In this document: positions 52,452-62,894 of the stretch, piece after piece
Numbering within the stretch: position 1 is the first letter of the stretch
How the letters are laid out: each line of letters opens with the position of its first letter
Assembly (NCBI GenBank): GCA_963728395.1
Contig: CAVSJJ010000008.1
Span: forward strand, 558,001 to 622,000
Origin: CAVSJJ01 sp963728395
Lineage (GTDB): Bacteria; Actinomycetota; Actinomycetes; Actinomycetales; Dermatophilaceae
Direction: 5' to 3'
Length of the DNA: 64,000 nucleotides
Program-made: the position numbers and the translations under genes
The notes under the pieces: generated by a model
Seen by the model: only the letters and a program-made list of their open reading frames with translations
What the model was told of the DNA's origin: nothing
Databases searched by the model: none

Positions 52452-54275
52452 TCAGCCGAGCGAGGTGCCGCCGAGCGACGGCGGGTCGGTCCGCGGCCAC
52501 CACGTCGGCGCGCCGTGCGTCGCCGCCCAGACCGCGCACCCGAAGGCGACGATGAGCGCCAGGCCGGTGACGAGCTGGGCCGCGGTCTCGCCAGGCGCCA
52601 CGCCACGGACGAGGCTGCGGGTCCCCCGGCGCAACCCGGCCCCGCCGGGACCCCACCAGGCCATCAGGACGGCGAGCACCCCGCCGACGGCCAGCGCCCC
52701 GGGTGAGCCCGGGTCCGCGGAGGCGCCGGTCCCGGCCTGGAGGGCGAGCGCGGCGGCGAATGCACCGCTCACGCCGACCAACACCGGCACGAGCGCCGCG
52801 AACGCCGCGGCGACGGCGCCGACGAGCAGATGCCAGGGCCCGGACACGACGGCGACGAGGGCGTCACTGGGCCGCGGTCCGCGCGCGTGCCGGCGCAGCA
52901 CGAGTGAGGTCACCGACCGGTCGGCGGTGCGGGCGGCGACGACCCACCCCGCGGCGACCACCATGGCCAGGGTCGGAGCCGCCGCGACGAGACCGACGAG
53001 CGCCGCAAGAAGGGCGAGCAGGGTGCCGCTGCGGGCCGGCCGGCCGATGCGCGGGTCGGTGGGGTGCGGCTGGGGGACGAGACCGCCCGGGTGCTGCGGT
53101 GCGCCCGGCGGTTGACCCGGCCAGGGCGTCCCCGGCGCCTCGGGCTGCTGCGCCGGCCAGGGCACCTGCTGGACCCCGGGCGGCGGGGCGGGTGGAGCCG
53201 GTATGCCGCCCGGGGCCGGTGCGGCATACCCCGGCGGAGACGGTGGGAGGACGAGCGAGGGCCTCGGGGACCCGGCAGCCGCGCCAGCCGCGCCAGCCGC
53301 GCCAGCCGCGCCAGCCCCGCCGGCCACCCCGCCGTCGGTGCCCCCGACCGGCGACCGGGTCGGCATCCGGGCGGTCTTCGGGACGGCGAAGGCCTGGGTC
53401 GGCTCGGGCGAGCGCCGCAGCTCGACGACGTCGGTGACCGGGCCGCCCTGCGCGAACCGCTCAAGCCCGGCGACGACCTCGCCGTGGTGCGGCCGCTCGA
53501 AGGGGCGGGGGGAGAGCGCGGCATACAGGAGGGGGGCGATGCGTGGGTCGACGGGGTCGAGGTCGGGCTCGCCACGGGTCACCCGGGCGAGGACGGCCTC
53601 CATCGCCCCGCGACCGAAGGGCGGAGCGCCCGACGCGGCGAACGCGAGGGTCGCGGCCCACCCCCACCAGTCGGTGGCCGGGCTGACCTCCTCCCCCTCG
53701 ATCACCTCAGGAGCGAGGTAGCCCGGTGTCCCCATGACGAGCCCGGTGAGAGTGAGCCGGGTGTCGCCCACGGCGTGGGCGATCCCGAAGTCGATGAGAA
53801 CGGGGTCACCGTCGACGAGAAGGACGTTGCCCGGCTTGAGGTCGCGATGGATGACCCCAGCGGCGTGGATGACCCGGATCGCCTCGGCGAGCCCGGCGCC
53901 GAGGCGGTGCAGTCGCTCGGGGTCCATCGGGCCCTCGCTCGCGACGACCTCGTCGAGCGGCGGACCGGGAACGTAGCGGGTGACGATGTAGGGTCGCTCC
54001 CCCTCGATGTCGGCGTCGATGACCGGGGCGACCCGCGGGCTCTGCACCCGGCTCAGCGTCGCGACCTCGCGCCCGAGCCGCTCCCTGGCCTCGGCGTCGT
54101 GCGCCACGTGCGGGCGCAGCACCTTCAGTGCCACGGCCCGGCCGTGCGGGTCGAGGGCGAGATGGACGACGCCCATCCCGCCCTCGCCGAGCCGTTGGAC
54201 GAGGCGGTACGGCCCGAGCATCGTGTGCTCGGGCAGCGAGGCGCCGCCGGAGTCGCCGAGCGGGTCCGCCGTCAT
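52452..54275 (-). CDS. PASTA-less Ser/Thr protein kinase with C-terminal membrane domain
   Basis: 607 aa. Kinase domain residues 20-285: glycine loop LGEGGMGVVHLA, K51 in VALKVL, catalytic D145 in HRDLKPGN, DFG at 162-164, and MGTPGYLAPEVIEG in the activation loop. A Pro/Ala/Gly-rich linker follows, including a run of GAA repeats (about 53278-53320). The last 200 residues contain about five membrane helices and no sensor such as PASTA. Signals to be relayed unknown. Confidence 0.9.
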   Translation of the reverse strand: MTADPLGDSGGASLPEHTMLGPYRLVQRLGEGGMGVVHLALDPHGRAVALKVLRPHVAHDAEARERLGREVATLSRVQSPRVAPVIDADIEGERPYIVTRYVPGPPLDEVVASEGPMDPERLHRLGAGLAEAIRVIHAAGVIHRDLKPGNVLLVDGDPVLIDFGIAHAVGDTRLTLTGLVMGTPGYLAPEVIEGEEVSPATDWWGWAATLAFAASGAPPFGRGAMEAVLARVTRGEPDLDPVDPRIAPLLYAALSPRPFERPHHGEVVAGLERFAQGGPVTDVVELRRSPEPTQAFAVPKTARMPTRSPVGGTDGGVAGGAGAAGAAGAAGAAAGSPRPSLVLPPSPPGYAAPAPGGIPAPPAPPPGVQQVPWPAQQPEAPGTPWPGQPPGAPQHPGGLVPQPHPTDPRIGRPARSGTLLALLAALVGLVAAAPTLAMVVAAGWVVAARTADRSVTSLVLRRHARGPRPSDALVAVVSGPWHLLVGAVAAAFAALVPVLVGVSGAFAAALALQAGTGASADPGSPGALAVGGVLAVLMAWWGPGGAGLRRGTRSLVRGVAPGETAAQLVTGLALIVAFGCAVWAATHGAPTWWPRTDPPSLGGTSLG

Positions 54276-54353
54276 GGCACCCAGGGTAGGCGGCGACCGG
54301 GCGCCACGAGCGCAGCCGGGGCCCGTCGCCTGGCTACTGGGAGAGCCGCTCGG

Positions 54354-54782
54354 CTACTGGGAGATGTAGTCGCGCAGCTGGTCGCGCTCGGCCTGGAGGT
54401 CGTCGATCCGGTTCTTGACGACGTCGCCGATGCTGACGATGGCCACGAGCGCACCGTCCTCGACGACGGGGACGTGCCGGATCCGCCGCTCGGTCATCGT
54501 CGACTCGAGGTCGCTCAGGTCGTCCTCGCGCGAGCAGGTGTGCACCTCGCTCGTCATGATGAGGCTCACCGGCGAGTCCACGACGCCCGGACCGGTCGTG
54601 TGGAGGTGCCGGACGATGTCACGTTCGGAGACGATGCCGTCGACCGAAGAACCGTCGGTGCTGACGACCACCGCGCCGATCCGATGCTCGGCGAGCAGCG
54701 CGAGCAACTCGCGTACCGGCGCGTCGGGGCTGATGGTGACGACGCTGTCGCCCTTGCGCTTGACCACGTCCGAGATCCGCAT
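54354..54782 (-). CDS. Two-CBS-domain protein
   Basis: 142 aa from ATG 54782; the upstream frame is unsupported. Two CBS domains (about 8-60 and 72-125: VKRKGDSVVTISPDAPVREL, MTERRIRHVPVVEDGALVAI). CBS pairs bind adenine nucleotides and act as energy or stress sensors; stand-alone forms are common in stress regulons. A 13-bp repeat (GGCTACTGGGAGA) flanks its stop codon. Confidence 0.88.
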   Translation of the reverse strand: MRISDVVKRKGDSVVTISPDAPVRELLALLAEHRIGAVVVSTDGSSVDGIVSERDIVRHLHTTGPGVVDSPVSLIMTSEVHTCSREDDLSDLESTMTERRIRHVPVVEDGALVAIVSIGDVVKNRIDDLQAERDQLRDYISQ

Positions 54783-54924
54783 GGAGAGACGGTAGCGGCG
54801 GGTCCGCACGACGCGCCAGAGGTGCGGGTATGCCGCCTCGGGCGCCGAGAACGTCCGCTGCGCCGCCACGGGCCCCCGCGTGTGGAGCAGGCTGGCGCGG
54901 GCGCGGCGCGGTAGGGCACACTAA

Positions 54925-54938
54925 TGGAACCGCTTACA
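54925..54938. promoter_or_regulatory. LacI-family operator upstream of MsiK-like ATPase
   Basis: TGGAACCGCTTACA matches the LacI-family half-site pattern TGnAAnCGnTTnCA at every fixed position, 77 bp before ATG 55015. A trans-acting LacI-type sugar regulator elsewhere in the genome may control the ATPase. Confidence 0.65.
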
Positions 54939-55014
54939 CCGACGTGGGCGGCCGCACCGCCTTTACAACGGATCGTCCGGCACGTACCTGCCGGTGAAGG
55001 AAGGCAATGACGCC

Positions 55015-56121
<1,107 letters not shown>

Positions 56122-56148
56122 CAGGCGCCTGCGCAGGACCGACCTCGC

Positions 56149-56186
56149 GGGCGTGGGGTCCGGGACTCATCCCGGGCCCCACGCCC
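56149..56186 (+). terminator. Terminator downstream of msiK
   Basis: GGGCGTGGGG (56149-56158) with CCCCACGCCC (56177-56186), and an inner CCGGGA/TCCCGG stem around a CTCA loop, giving one long near-perfect hairpin 28 bp after the stop. Confidence 0.75.
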
Positions 56187-56249
56187 GTCTCTCCCCCACG
56201 ACCGGTCGCGCACGCGCCGCTACCCCCGACGCGCTGGGACAATGAGGCC

Positions 56250-57509
56250 ATGGCTCTCGAGCTGACCACCATCCGGCCGGATCCGGAGCTGCTCGACCTG
56301 CCCTGGCAGGTGCCGCTCGAGGAGTGGCCGGACAGTCGGCTCGCCGCCCTGCCCCGGGGCATCTCGCGGCACGTCGTCCGGTTCGTCCGGCTCGGTGGCG
56401 GCGTGCTCGCCATCAAGGAGATCAAGGCCGACCTCGCCCGCCGCGAGTACGATCTCCTGCGCGCCCTGCGCCGCCTCGACCAGCCCTCGGTGGAGCCGTT
56501 CGGGGTCATCACCGGTCGCGTCGACGCCCAGGGCCGGCCCCTCGATGCCTGCCTCGCCACCCGGCACCTGCAGTTCTCCCTCCCCTACCGCGCCCTGTTC
56601 AGCCAGTCGCTGCGCCCCGACACGGCCAAGCGCCTCATCGATGCCCTCGCCGTCCTGCTCACCCGGCTGCATCTCGCGGGCTTCTGGTGGGGCGATGTCT
56701 CCTTGTCGAACACCCTGTTCCGGCGCGACGCCGGCGCGTTCGCGGCATACCTCGTCGATGCGGAGACGGGACAGCTGTTGCCCTCGCTCAGCAACGGTCA
56801 ACGCGCGCATGACCTCGAGATCGCCCGGGTCAACATCGCCGGCGAGCTGATGGACCTCCAGGCCGGCGGCTTCCTCGACGAGACCGCCGACCCCGTCGAG
56901 ATCTCGCACCGGATCATGGTCCGCTACCAAGAGCTGTGGGACGAGCTGACCGGCACCGAGGAGTTCGACACCGGGGAGCGGTGGAAGGTCGAGGAGCGGA
57001 TCCGTCGGCTCAACGCCCTCGGCTTCGACGTCGACGAGCTGGCCATCACCACCGACTTCAACGGCACCCGGATCCAGGTGCAGCCCAAGGTCGTCGACGC
57101 CGGCCACCACTCACGTCGGCTGCTCCGGCTGACCGGGCTCGACGTCGGCGAGAACCAGGCTCGCCGATTGCTCAACGACCTCGACAACTTCCGCGCCTCG
57201 AGCAACCAGCAGAACGAGGCCCAGGAGATCGCCGCACACGACTGGCTGACCCGGATCTACGAGCCGATCACCCGACGGGTCCCCCGAGAGCTCGCCGCCA
57301 AGCTCGAGCCGGCCGAGCTGTTCCACGAGGTGCTCGAGCACCGGTGGTACATGGCGGAGCGGGCGATGCGGGACATCCCCATCGAGGCGGCGATCGACGA
57401 CTACGTCGCGAGCATCCTGCCGACCAAGCCCGACGAGCGGTCCGTCCTCGGCGTCGACACCGAGGAGCTTCCGGTCATCGCCTGGGACGAGCCTACCGAC
57501 GGTCGCTGA
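56250..57509 (+). CDS. DUF4032 domain-containing protein
   Basis: 419 aa, ATG 56250. N-terminal 60-230 resembles a kinase/LPS-kinase-like fold (GVLAIKEIKADLARREYDLLRAL, FWWGDVSLSNTLFRRDAG, YLVDAETGQL) where GDVSLSN and VDAE take the catalytic-loop and metal-binding positions. The family-specific DUF4032 C-terminal domain follows (RIYEPITRRVPRELAAKLEPAE). Conserved in actinobacteria; role unknown, perhaps a protein or small-molecule kinase. Confidence 0.87.
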   Translation: MALELTTIRPDPELLDLPWQVPLEEWPDSRLAALPRGISRHVVRFVRLGGGVLAIKEIKADLARREYDLLRALRRLDQPSVEPFGVITGRVDAQGRPLDACLATRHLQFSLPYRALFSQSLRPDTAKRLIDALAVLLTRLHLAGFWWGDVSLSNTLFRRDAGAFAAYLVDAETGQLLPSLSNGQRAHDLEIARVNIAGELMDLQAGGFLDETADPVEISHRIMVRYQELWDELTGTEEFDTGERWKVEERIRRLNALGFDVDELAITTDFNGTRIQVQPKVVDAGHHSRRLLRLTGLDVGENQARRLLNDLDNFRASSNQQNEAQEIAAHDWLTRIYEPITRRVPRELAAKLEPAELFHEVLEHRWYMAERAMRDIPIEAAIDDYVASILPTKPDERSVLGVDTEELPVIAWDEPTDGR

Positions 57510-57605
57510 ACGCCGTCGCGCCGTGGCCGACGAGACATCGGCCGGCGTCGGCCACGCCGATAGGATCGACGAACACGCAGCATCGACACCGCAGCGGAGA
57601 GTGTG

Positions 57606-58634
57606 ATGAGCGACCAGCCCGAGAACCGCCCGGATCGGCCCGACGAGGGCGCGTCCGGAGAGACGCCACCGCCGCCGCCGGCCCCGAACGAGTGGTCCAG
57701 CGACGCCACGGCCGAGGCCCCCGAGCCTCCGGCCGCCCCGGCCGCCCCGGAACCTCCGGCCGCCGCCGAGCCGCCCGCCGACCCCGCCGCGCCGCCACCG
57801 CCGTCGTCCCCGTATGCCGCCCCCAGCGCCCCACCGCAGCCGGGTGCCCAGGCCGGGCCCGCGGCATACGGCCAGCAGCCCGGTCCCTACAGCCAGCAGC
57901 CGTACGGCCAGCAGCCGAACCCCTACGGCCAGCAGCCCGGTCCGTACGGCCAGCAGCAGCCCTACGCTCAGCAGCCGTACGGCCAGCAGCAGCCCTACGC
58001 TCAGCAGCCGTACGGCCAGCAGCAGGCCTACGGCCAGCAGCCCGGCGGCTATCCGCAGCCGCAGAACCCGTATGCCGGCGGCTATGCCGCCGCGGGCTAC
58101 GGCGGGGTCCGCCCCGGCTCACTTCCCTACGTCGAGCAGTACTTCGGTCCGGTCTCGACGTTCGGGCAACGTGCGCTGGCCCTGCTCATCGACGTGGCCG
58201 TCGGCCTCATCGGAACCATCGTCATGGTCATCGGCATCATCATCACCGTCGCCAGCGCACCGGACACGACGATCGACAGCTACGGCTACTCGACGAGCGT
58301 CGCCGGCACCGGCTCGGGCATCGGCCTCGCGGTCGGGATCATCCTCATCGTCCTCGGCTGGCTGCTCAGCGTCGGCGTCTGGATCTGGAACCGGGTCATC
58401 ACGATGGGCCGCACCGGACAGAGCGTCGGGAAGCGGGCCATCGGCCTGATGCTCATCGACGCGACGACCGGCCAGCCGATCGGAGCCGGCAAGTCCTTCC
58501 TCCGGGAGATCGTCCACAGTCTGGCGAACTCGATCGTCTACCTCAGCTACCTCTGGATGCTGTGGGACCCCGACAAGCAGACCCTCGCCGACAAGGCGGT
58601 CGGCTCGACGGTCGTCAGCGTGCCGAAGGCCTGA
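57606..58634 (+). CDS. RDD-family membrane protein with Gln/Pro-rich N-terminus
   Basis: 342 aa from ATG 57606 (GTG 57603 possible). The first 180 residues are a Pro/Ala/Gln-rich, probably disordered segment with repeats of QQPYGQ and QQPYAQ, coded by a 30-bp DNA repeat (about 57955-58020). The C-terminal RDD domain has two or three membrane helices beginning FGQRALALLIDVAVGLIG and ending KTSVGKRAIGL-like SVGKRAIGLMLID. RDD proteins are thought to act in ion or solute transport. Confidence 0.87.
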   Translation: MSDQPENRPDRPDEGASGETPPPPPAPNEWSSDATAEAPEPPAAPAAPEPPAAAEPPADPAAPPPPSSPYAAPSAPPQPGAQAGPAAYGQQPGPYSQQPYGQQPNPYGQQPGPYGQQQPYAQQPYGQQQPYAQQPYGQQQAYGQQPGGYPQPQNPYAGGYAAAGYGGVRPGSLPYVEQYFGPVSTFGQRALALLIDVAVGLIGTIVMVIGIIITVASAPDTTIDSYGYSTSVAGTGSGIGLAVGIILIVLGWLLSVGVWIWNRVITMGRTGQSVGKRAIGLMLIDATTGQPIGAGKSFLREIVHSLANSIVYLSYLWMLWDPDKQTLADKAVGSTVVSVPKA

Positions 58635-58649
58635 GGCCCCAGGCGTGGA

Positions 58650-59093
58650 TCAGGCCGGTGAGAGCCAGGTCCAGCCGGGGACGTTCCGGGCAACGGTGAA
58701 GGCGACGACCAGGGCCGCCAGCACGTAGGCCGTCGAGGGGCGCGGGGTCCAGCGCAGCCGGGCGCCGGTCCACCGCGACCACAGCCAGGCCACCCAGAGC
58801 ACCACCATGCCGCCGAGGACGAGGGGCGCGATCGGGTTGCGCTGCATCGCAGCGACGACGTCGAGGTGGAGCAGGTCGTGCGTCGCCCGGAGCATGCCGC
58901 ACCCCGGGCAGTAGATGCCGGCGAGGGCGTAGGTCGGGCAGACGGGGTAGTGCCCCGGCAGGTTGGGGTTGACCTGGAAGAGGTATGCCGAGGCGAGGGC
59001 GACGCCGGCGGCGGCCCCTCCCGGCCCCGCAAGGCGGCGCCATCGGCCCGGGGCCGGGTCGGCGAGCACCGCCTCGCGGGTCAGGGTGGTCAT
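58650..59093 (-). CDS. DUF2752 membrane protein
   Basis: 147 aa with three to four membrane helices. The core motif YCPGCGMLRATHDLLHLD near residue 62 with a CxxC and conserved His marks DUF2752. Function unknown. Convergent with the RDD gene, 15 bp apart. Confidence 0.87.
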   Translation of the reverse strand: MTTLTREAVLADPAPGRWRRLAGPGGAAAGVALASAYLFQVNPNLPGHYPVCPTYALAGIYCPGCGMLRATHDLLHLDVVAAMQRNPIAPLVLGGMVVLWVAWLWSRWTGARLRWTPRPSTAYVLAALVVAFTVARNVPGWTWLSPA

Positions 59094-59096
59094 GGC

Positions 59097-59444
59097 TCAG
59101 TTGTTTCCGCTCAGCGCCGCGAGGCCGCCCAGGAAGAGGAACCAGATGAGGGTCAGCACGAAGATGACGGTGCCGACGATCCCGAGGATGCGACCGATCT
59201 GGACGATCTGCCGGTTGCCGTAGGCGCCCGGCTGGGAGTCGATCTCCTTCAGCGCGGTGTTGCCCATGAGCCAGGCGACGATGCCGAGCGGTGAGCAGCA
59301 CACGAGCGACACGATGCCGAGCACGAGGATGACGGTGCCCCGGGGGTGGTCCCCCTGGCCACCCATCCCCCCGGCCGGGGGCGGCGGAGCGCCGTACCCG
59401 CCGCCGGGAGGCGGGGGAGGCGGGGTCGAGCCATAGTCAGACAT
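59097..59444 (-). CDS. DUF4190 small membrane protein
   Basis: 115 aa from ATG 59444 with GAGGG upstream; the long upstream frame is a shadow. Pro/Gly-rich N-terminus, then two membrane helices with VCCSPLGIVAWLMGNTALKEID, the DUF4190 hallmark. Function unknown. Three bp from the DUF2752 start. Confidence 0.82.
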   Translation of the reverse strand: MSDYGSTPPPPPPGGGYGAPPPPAGGMGGQGDHPRGTVILVLGIVSLVCCSPLGIVAWLMGNTALKEIDSQPGAYGNRQIVQIGRILGIVGTVIFVLTLIWFLFLGGLAALSGNN

Positions 59445-59650
59445 TGAGATCCCTCTCTGGTGGGCACCCGGAGCAGCCGGGTGTCTCGGTGCGACGGCCC
59501 GATCCTTGCACAGTGCGCACCCGCTCCGGAGCGGAAAACGCGCGTCTCGGCGAAGTCGCCGACGCACGGCCCCGGCCACCCCGACCGAGCCCCTCGAGGC
59601 CCTCGGAGGGCGGTCGCCGCGGAGCCGGTATGCCGCTGCTCGCCGCGACC

Positions 59651-60409
59651 CTAGGCGCGGCGCCCGGCCGAGAAGTAGGCCGAGGACTCCCTCTGCCAGA
59701 GGAAGAAGACCGCGCCGGCGCCGACGAGGAGCGACAGGGCCGACATGACCCGGGACAGCACCGGAGCCGCCTGGAGGAAGCCGATGAGGAAGAAGACGAG
59801 GCTGAGCCCGAACAGGACGGTCGCCACGACCCGGGCCCAGCTCATGCCGCGGCCGTTGGCCCAGGCCATGAACACCCAGAGCGCGGCGATGACGACGCCG
59901 AGGAGGGCGTTCACCGCGATCGTGACGGTGACCAGGGTGTCGAGGTCGGAGGCGGTGACCGTCGTCGAGCTCGACCGGGCGGCGTCCTGGATCGCGCTGC
60001 GGATCGAGTCGCGCATCGTCACGGTCGTGATGACCTGGAGGACCGCCAGCACCGCGCCCACCCACATGAGCCGGACGGCGAGGTGGACCGCCTTCGGCCG
60101 TTCCGGTCGCCCGCCCACCGCCCCGGGCTCCTGGCCGGAGATCGATGCGGCCGACGGCATGCCACCCTCCGGCGGCGCCGGCGGGAACCCTCCCGGGGGC
60201 GGTGCGCCGGGGAACCCGCCCGAGCCGGGACCGGCGGGGGGCGGCGGCGGGGCCTCGTTGGACTCCGCGCCGGGCGGGGTGCCGGGGTAGGCGGGGTGTT
60301 GCGGCGCGGCCGACGGCGGCGGGAAGGCGCCGGACGGCGTTGCCTCGGGTTCGGGGCGGGGGCTGGTCCCGCTCGAGGAGTCCTGCGGGTAGTTCGGCTG
60401 GTCGGACAC
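59651..60409 (-). CDS. Proline-rich membrane protein of unknown function
   Basis: 252 aa from GTG 60409 with GGAGGG upstream. A Pro/Ser/Gly-rich tail of about 100 residues is followed by about four membrane helices (VHLAVRLMWVGAVLAVLQVI, ARVVATVLFGLSLVFFL). Resembles actinobacterial small multipass proteins lacking a named family. Lies just 11 bp downstream of rlmB. Confidence 0.65.
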   Translation of the reverse strand: MSDQPNYPQDSSSGTSPRPEPEATPSGAFPPPSAAPQHPAYPGTPPGAESNEAPPPPPAGPGSGGFPGAPPPGGFPPAPPEGGMPSAASISGQEPGAVGGRPERPKAVHLAVRLMWVGAVLAVLQVITTVTMRDSIRSAIQDAARSSSTTVTASDLDTLVTVTIAVNALLGVVIAALWVFMAWANGRGMSWARVVATVLFGLSLVFFLIGFLQAAPVLSRVMSALSLLVGAGAVFFLWQRESSAYFSAGRRA

Positions 60410-60420
60410 GGCGATCCCTC

Positions 60421-61374
60421 CTAGCGCCGGCGGCGCGCGACGTCGTACAGCACGATGCCGGTGGCCACACCGGCGTTCAGCGACTCTACCTCCGCGCTCA
60501 TCGGCACCGAGACGATCTGGTCGCAGGTCTCCCGGACCAGGCGGGAGAGCCCCTTGCCCTCCGAGCCGACGACGATGACGAGCGGCTCGTCGGCCAGACC
60601 GAGGTCGGGCAGGTCGACGTCCGCGTCCATGTCGAGCCCGATGACGAAGAAGCCCGCCTTGCGGAAGTCCTGGAGGGCGCGGGTGAGGTTCGTCGCCCGG
60701 GCCACCGGAACCCGGGCCGCCGCCCCGGCTGAGGTCTTCCACGCCGCCGCCGTCACGCCGGCGCTGCGCCGCTCGGGGAGGACGACGCCGTGACCGCCGA
60801 ACGCGGCGACGGAGCGGATGATCGCCCCGAGGTTGCGGGGGTCGGTGATCGCGTCGAGGGCCACGACGAGGGGGATGCCCGGCCGCTCGGGGTCGACGAG
60901 GTCGCCGGGATGGACGTACTCGTAGGGCGGGACCTGGATCGCCAGCCCCTGGTGGACCGCGCCGTCGGTGAGCCGGTCCAGCTCGCCACGCGGGGTCTCG
61001 AGGACGGGTATGCCGCGCTGGGTCGCCGTCGTCAGCGCCTCCTTGACCCGGTCGTCACTGTCGACCCGACCGGCGACGTACATCGTCGTCACCGGCACGG
61101 CGGCCCGCAGGGCCTCGACCACCGCGTTGCGTCCGGCGACGATCTCGCTCGAGGCGGCGGACCGACCGCCCCCGCGGCGGCCGGCACCGGAGCCACCCTG
61201 TCCCCCGGACGCACCGGCGCCCCGGTATGCCTTGTGGTTGGGGCGCTCCTCGGCGCGGGGCGTGGGCCCCCTGCCCTCGAGGCCCTTGCGGCGCTGGCCG
61301 CCGGAGCCGACGGTCGCGCCCTTCTTCGATCCGGTCTTGCGCACCGCACCGCGACGACGGGAGTTGCCTGCCAT
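60421..61374 (-). CDS. rlmB: 23S rRNA/tRNA 2'-O-ribose methyltransferase (TrmH/SpoU family)
   Basis: 317 aa from ATG 61374, one base after the cysS stop. Basic Gly/Arg N-terminus (about 75 residues), SpoU substrate-binding domain (AGRNAVVEALRAAVPV), then SPOUT methyltransferase with ALDAITDPRNLGAIIRSVAAFG and the knot motif IVVGSEGKGLSRLV...VPMSAEVESLNAGVA. Follows cysS in the common actinobacterial order. Called RlmB on this order, although tRNA could be the substrate. Confidence 0.88.
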   Translation of the reverse strand: MAGNSRRRGAVRKTGSKKGATVGSGGQRRKGLEGRGPTPRAEERPNHKAYRGAGASGGQGGSGAGRRGGGRSAASSEIVAGRNAVVEALRAAVPVTTMYVAGRVDSDDRVKEALTTATQRGIPVLETPRGELDRLTDGAVHQGLAIQVPPYEYVHPGDLVDPERPGIPLVVALDAITDPRNLGAIIRSVAAFGGHGVVLPERRSAGVTAAAWKTSAGAAARVPVARATNLTRALQDFRKAGFFVIGLDMDADVDLPDLGLADEPLVIVVGSEGKGLSRLVRETCDQIVSVPMSAEVESLNAGVATGIVLYDVARRRR

Positions 61375-61375
61375 G

Positions 61376-62809
61376 TCAGTCGGCCTTCCCACGGGCGAGG
61401 GTCCACCGGGCCCCGCCGGCGGTGTCCTCGACGAGAACGCCCGCGGCGGCGAGCTCGTCGCGGATCGTGTCGGCGGTGGCGTAGTCACGGGCCGAGCGGG
61501 CGGCCGAGCGGGCCGCGATCCGATCGCCGACGAGCGAGTCGAGGGCGGCGAGCGCGTCGGCGGAGCCGGAGTCGGTGGCCCCCCAGGAGGGGGCGAGCGG
61601 GTTGACGCCCAGGACCTCGGTCATCGCGACGACGACGTGGGCCAGGTCGGCCGCGACCTCGGTGTCGCCGTCATCGAGGGCGGTGTTGCCGGCACGGACC
61701 TGGTCGTGGACGACGGCGAGCGCGCCGGAGACGCCGAGGTCGTCGTCCATCGCCTCGGCGAACTCCGCCGGCAGGGTCACCTCGCCGGTCGGGACCGCGC
61801 TCGACTCCCCGGGCAGGGCACGGCGTAGGAACCCCTCGATCCGCTCGACGGCCGCCCCCGCCTCCTCGATCGATCCCGGGTGGTACTCGATCGTCGACCG
61901 GTAGTGCGCCGCGGTGAGGTAGTAGCGGACTGCGAGTGGGCGGTGGTGACGGGTCACCTCGCCGACCCGCAGCGAGTTTCCGAGCGACTTGCTCATCTTC
62001 TCCCCGCCGGTCGTCACCCACGCGTTGTGCAGCCAGTAGTTCGCGAAGCCAAGGCCGGCGGCGCGGGACTGCGCCAGCTCGTTCTCGTGGTGGGGGAAGC
62101 GAAGATCGACGCCGCCGCCGTGGATGTCGAAGGTGTCGCCGAGATACTTTCGAGCCATGGCCGAGCACTCGAGATGCCAGCCCGGGCGCCCCTCGCCGAA
62201 CGGCGTCGGCCACGACGCCGTGTCGGGCTCGTCGGCCTTGTGCCCCTTCCAGAGCGCGAAGTCGCGCGGATCGCGCTTGCCACGCGGGTCGGCGTCCTCG
62301 GCGGCGGCCATGTCGTCGAGCCGCTGATGGGTGAGCGCGCCGTACTCCGGCCAGCTCTTGACGTCGAAGTAGACGTCGCCGCTGCCGTCCGGCGCGGCAT
62401 AGGCGTGCTCGCGGGCGACGAGGGTCTCCATGAGCGAGACCATCTCCGGGACGTGGCCCGTCGCCCGCGGCTCGTACGTCGGCGGGAGCACGCCGAGGCT
62501 CTCCAGGGCGTCGGCCGTCTCCATCTCGTTGCGGTAGGACACGGCATACCACGCCTCGCCGGACTCGGCGGAGCGGGTGAGGATCTTGTCGTCGATGTCG
62601 GTGACGTTGCGAATGAGGGTCACATCGTAGCCGTGGCCGATCTCGAGCCAGCGACGCAGCACGTCGAAGGCGACGGCGAAGCGGACATGGCCGAGGTGTG
62701 GCGGCGCCTGGGTCGTGAGCCCGCAGATGTAGATGCCGACCTTCCCGGGGACGACGGGGACGAAGTCGCGCAGCTCGCGCGACATGGAGTCGAACAGTCT
62801 GAGGGTCAC
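61376..62809 (-). CDS. cysS: Cysteinyl-tRNA synthetase
   Basis: 477 aa from GTG 62809, giving the usual MTLRLFDS start; TTG 62815 is less likely. Class I synthetase: zinc Cys29 in YICGLTTQ, HLGH at 38-41 (HIGH motif), ECSAMARKYLG and HHENELAQS (zinc/His), and KMSKSLGN. Charges tRNA-Cys. No T-box or other leader fits in the 85 bp to ispF. Confidence 0.95.
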   Translation of the reverse strand: MTLRLFDSMSRELRDFVPVVPGKVGIYICGLTTQAPPHLGHVRFAVAFDVLRRWLEIGHGYDVTLIRNVTDIDDKILTRSAESGEAWYAVSYRNEMETADALESLGVLPPTYEPRATGHVPEMVSLMETLVAREHAYAAPDGSGDVYFDVKSWPEYGALTHQRLDDMAAAEDADPRGKRDPRDFALWKGHKADEPDTASWPTPFGEGRPGWHLECSAMARKYLGDTFDIHGGGVDLRFPHHENELAQSRAAGLGFANYWLHNAWVTTGGEKMSKSLGNSLRVGEVTRHHRPLAVRYYLTAAHYRSTIEYHPGSIEEAGAAVERIEGFLRRALPGESSAVPTGEVTLPAEFAEAMDDDLGVSGALAVVHDQVRAGNTALDDGDTEVAADLAHVVVAMTEVLGVNPLAPSWGATDSGSADALAALDSLVGDRIAARSAARSARDYATADTIRDELAAAGVLVEDTAGGARWTLARGKAD

Positions 62810-62894
62810 CCGCAAAGGCTACCGGCGCGCACCGGCCCATCGCCCCACCCGGTGCTCGCGCCCGCGGCCGGGCCCCGGGCACCTCCGCCGGCAG

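Noticed and set aside
62810..62894. Possible T-box leader for cysS
   Set aside because: Only 85 bp available and no specifier or T-box sequence seen.
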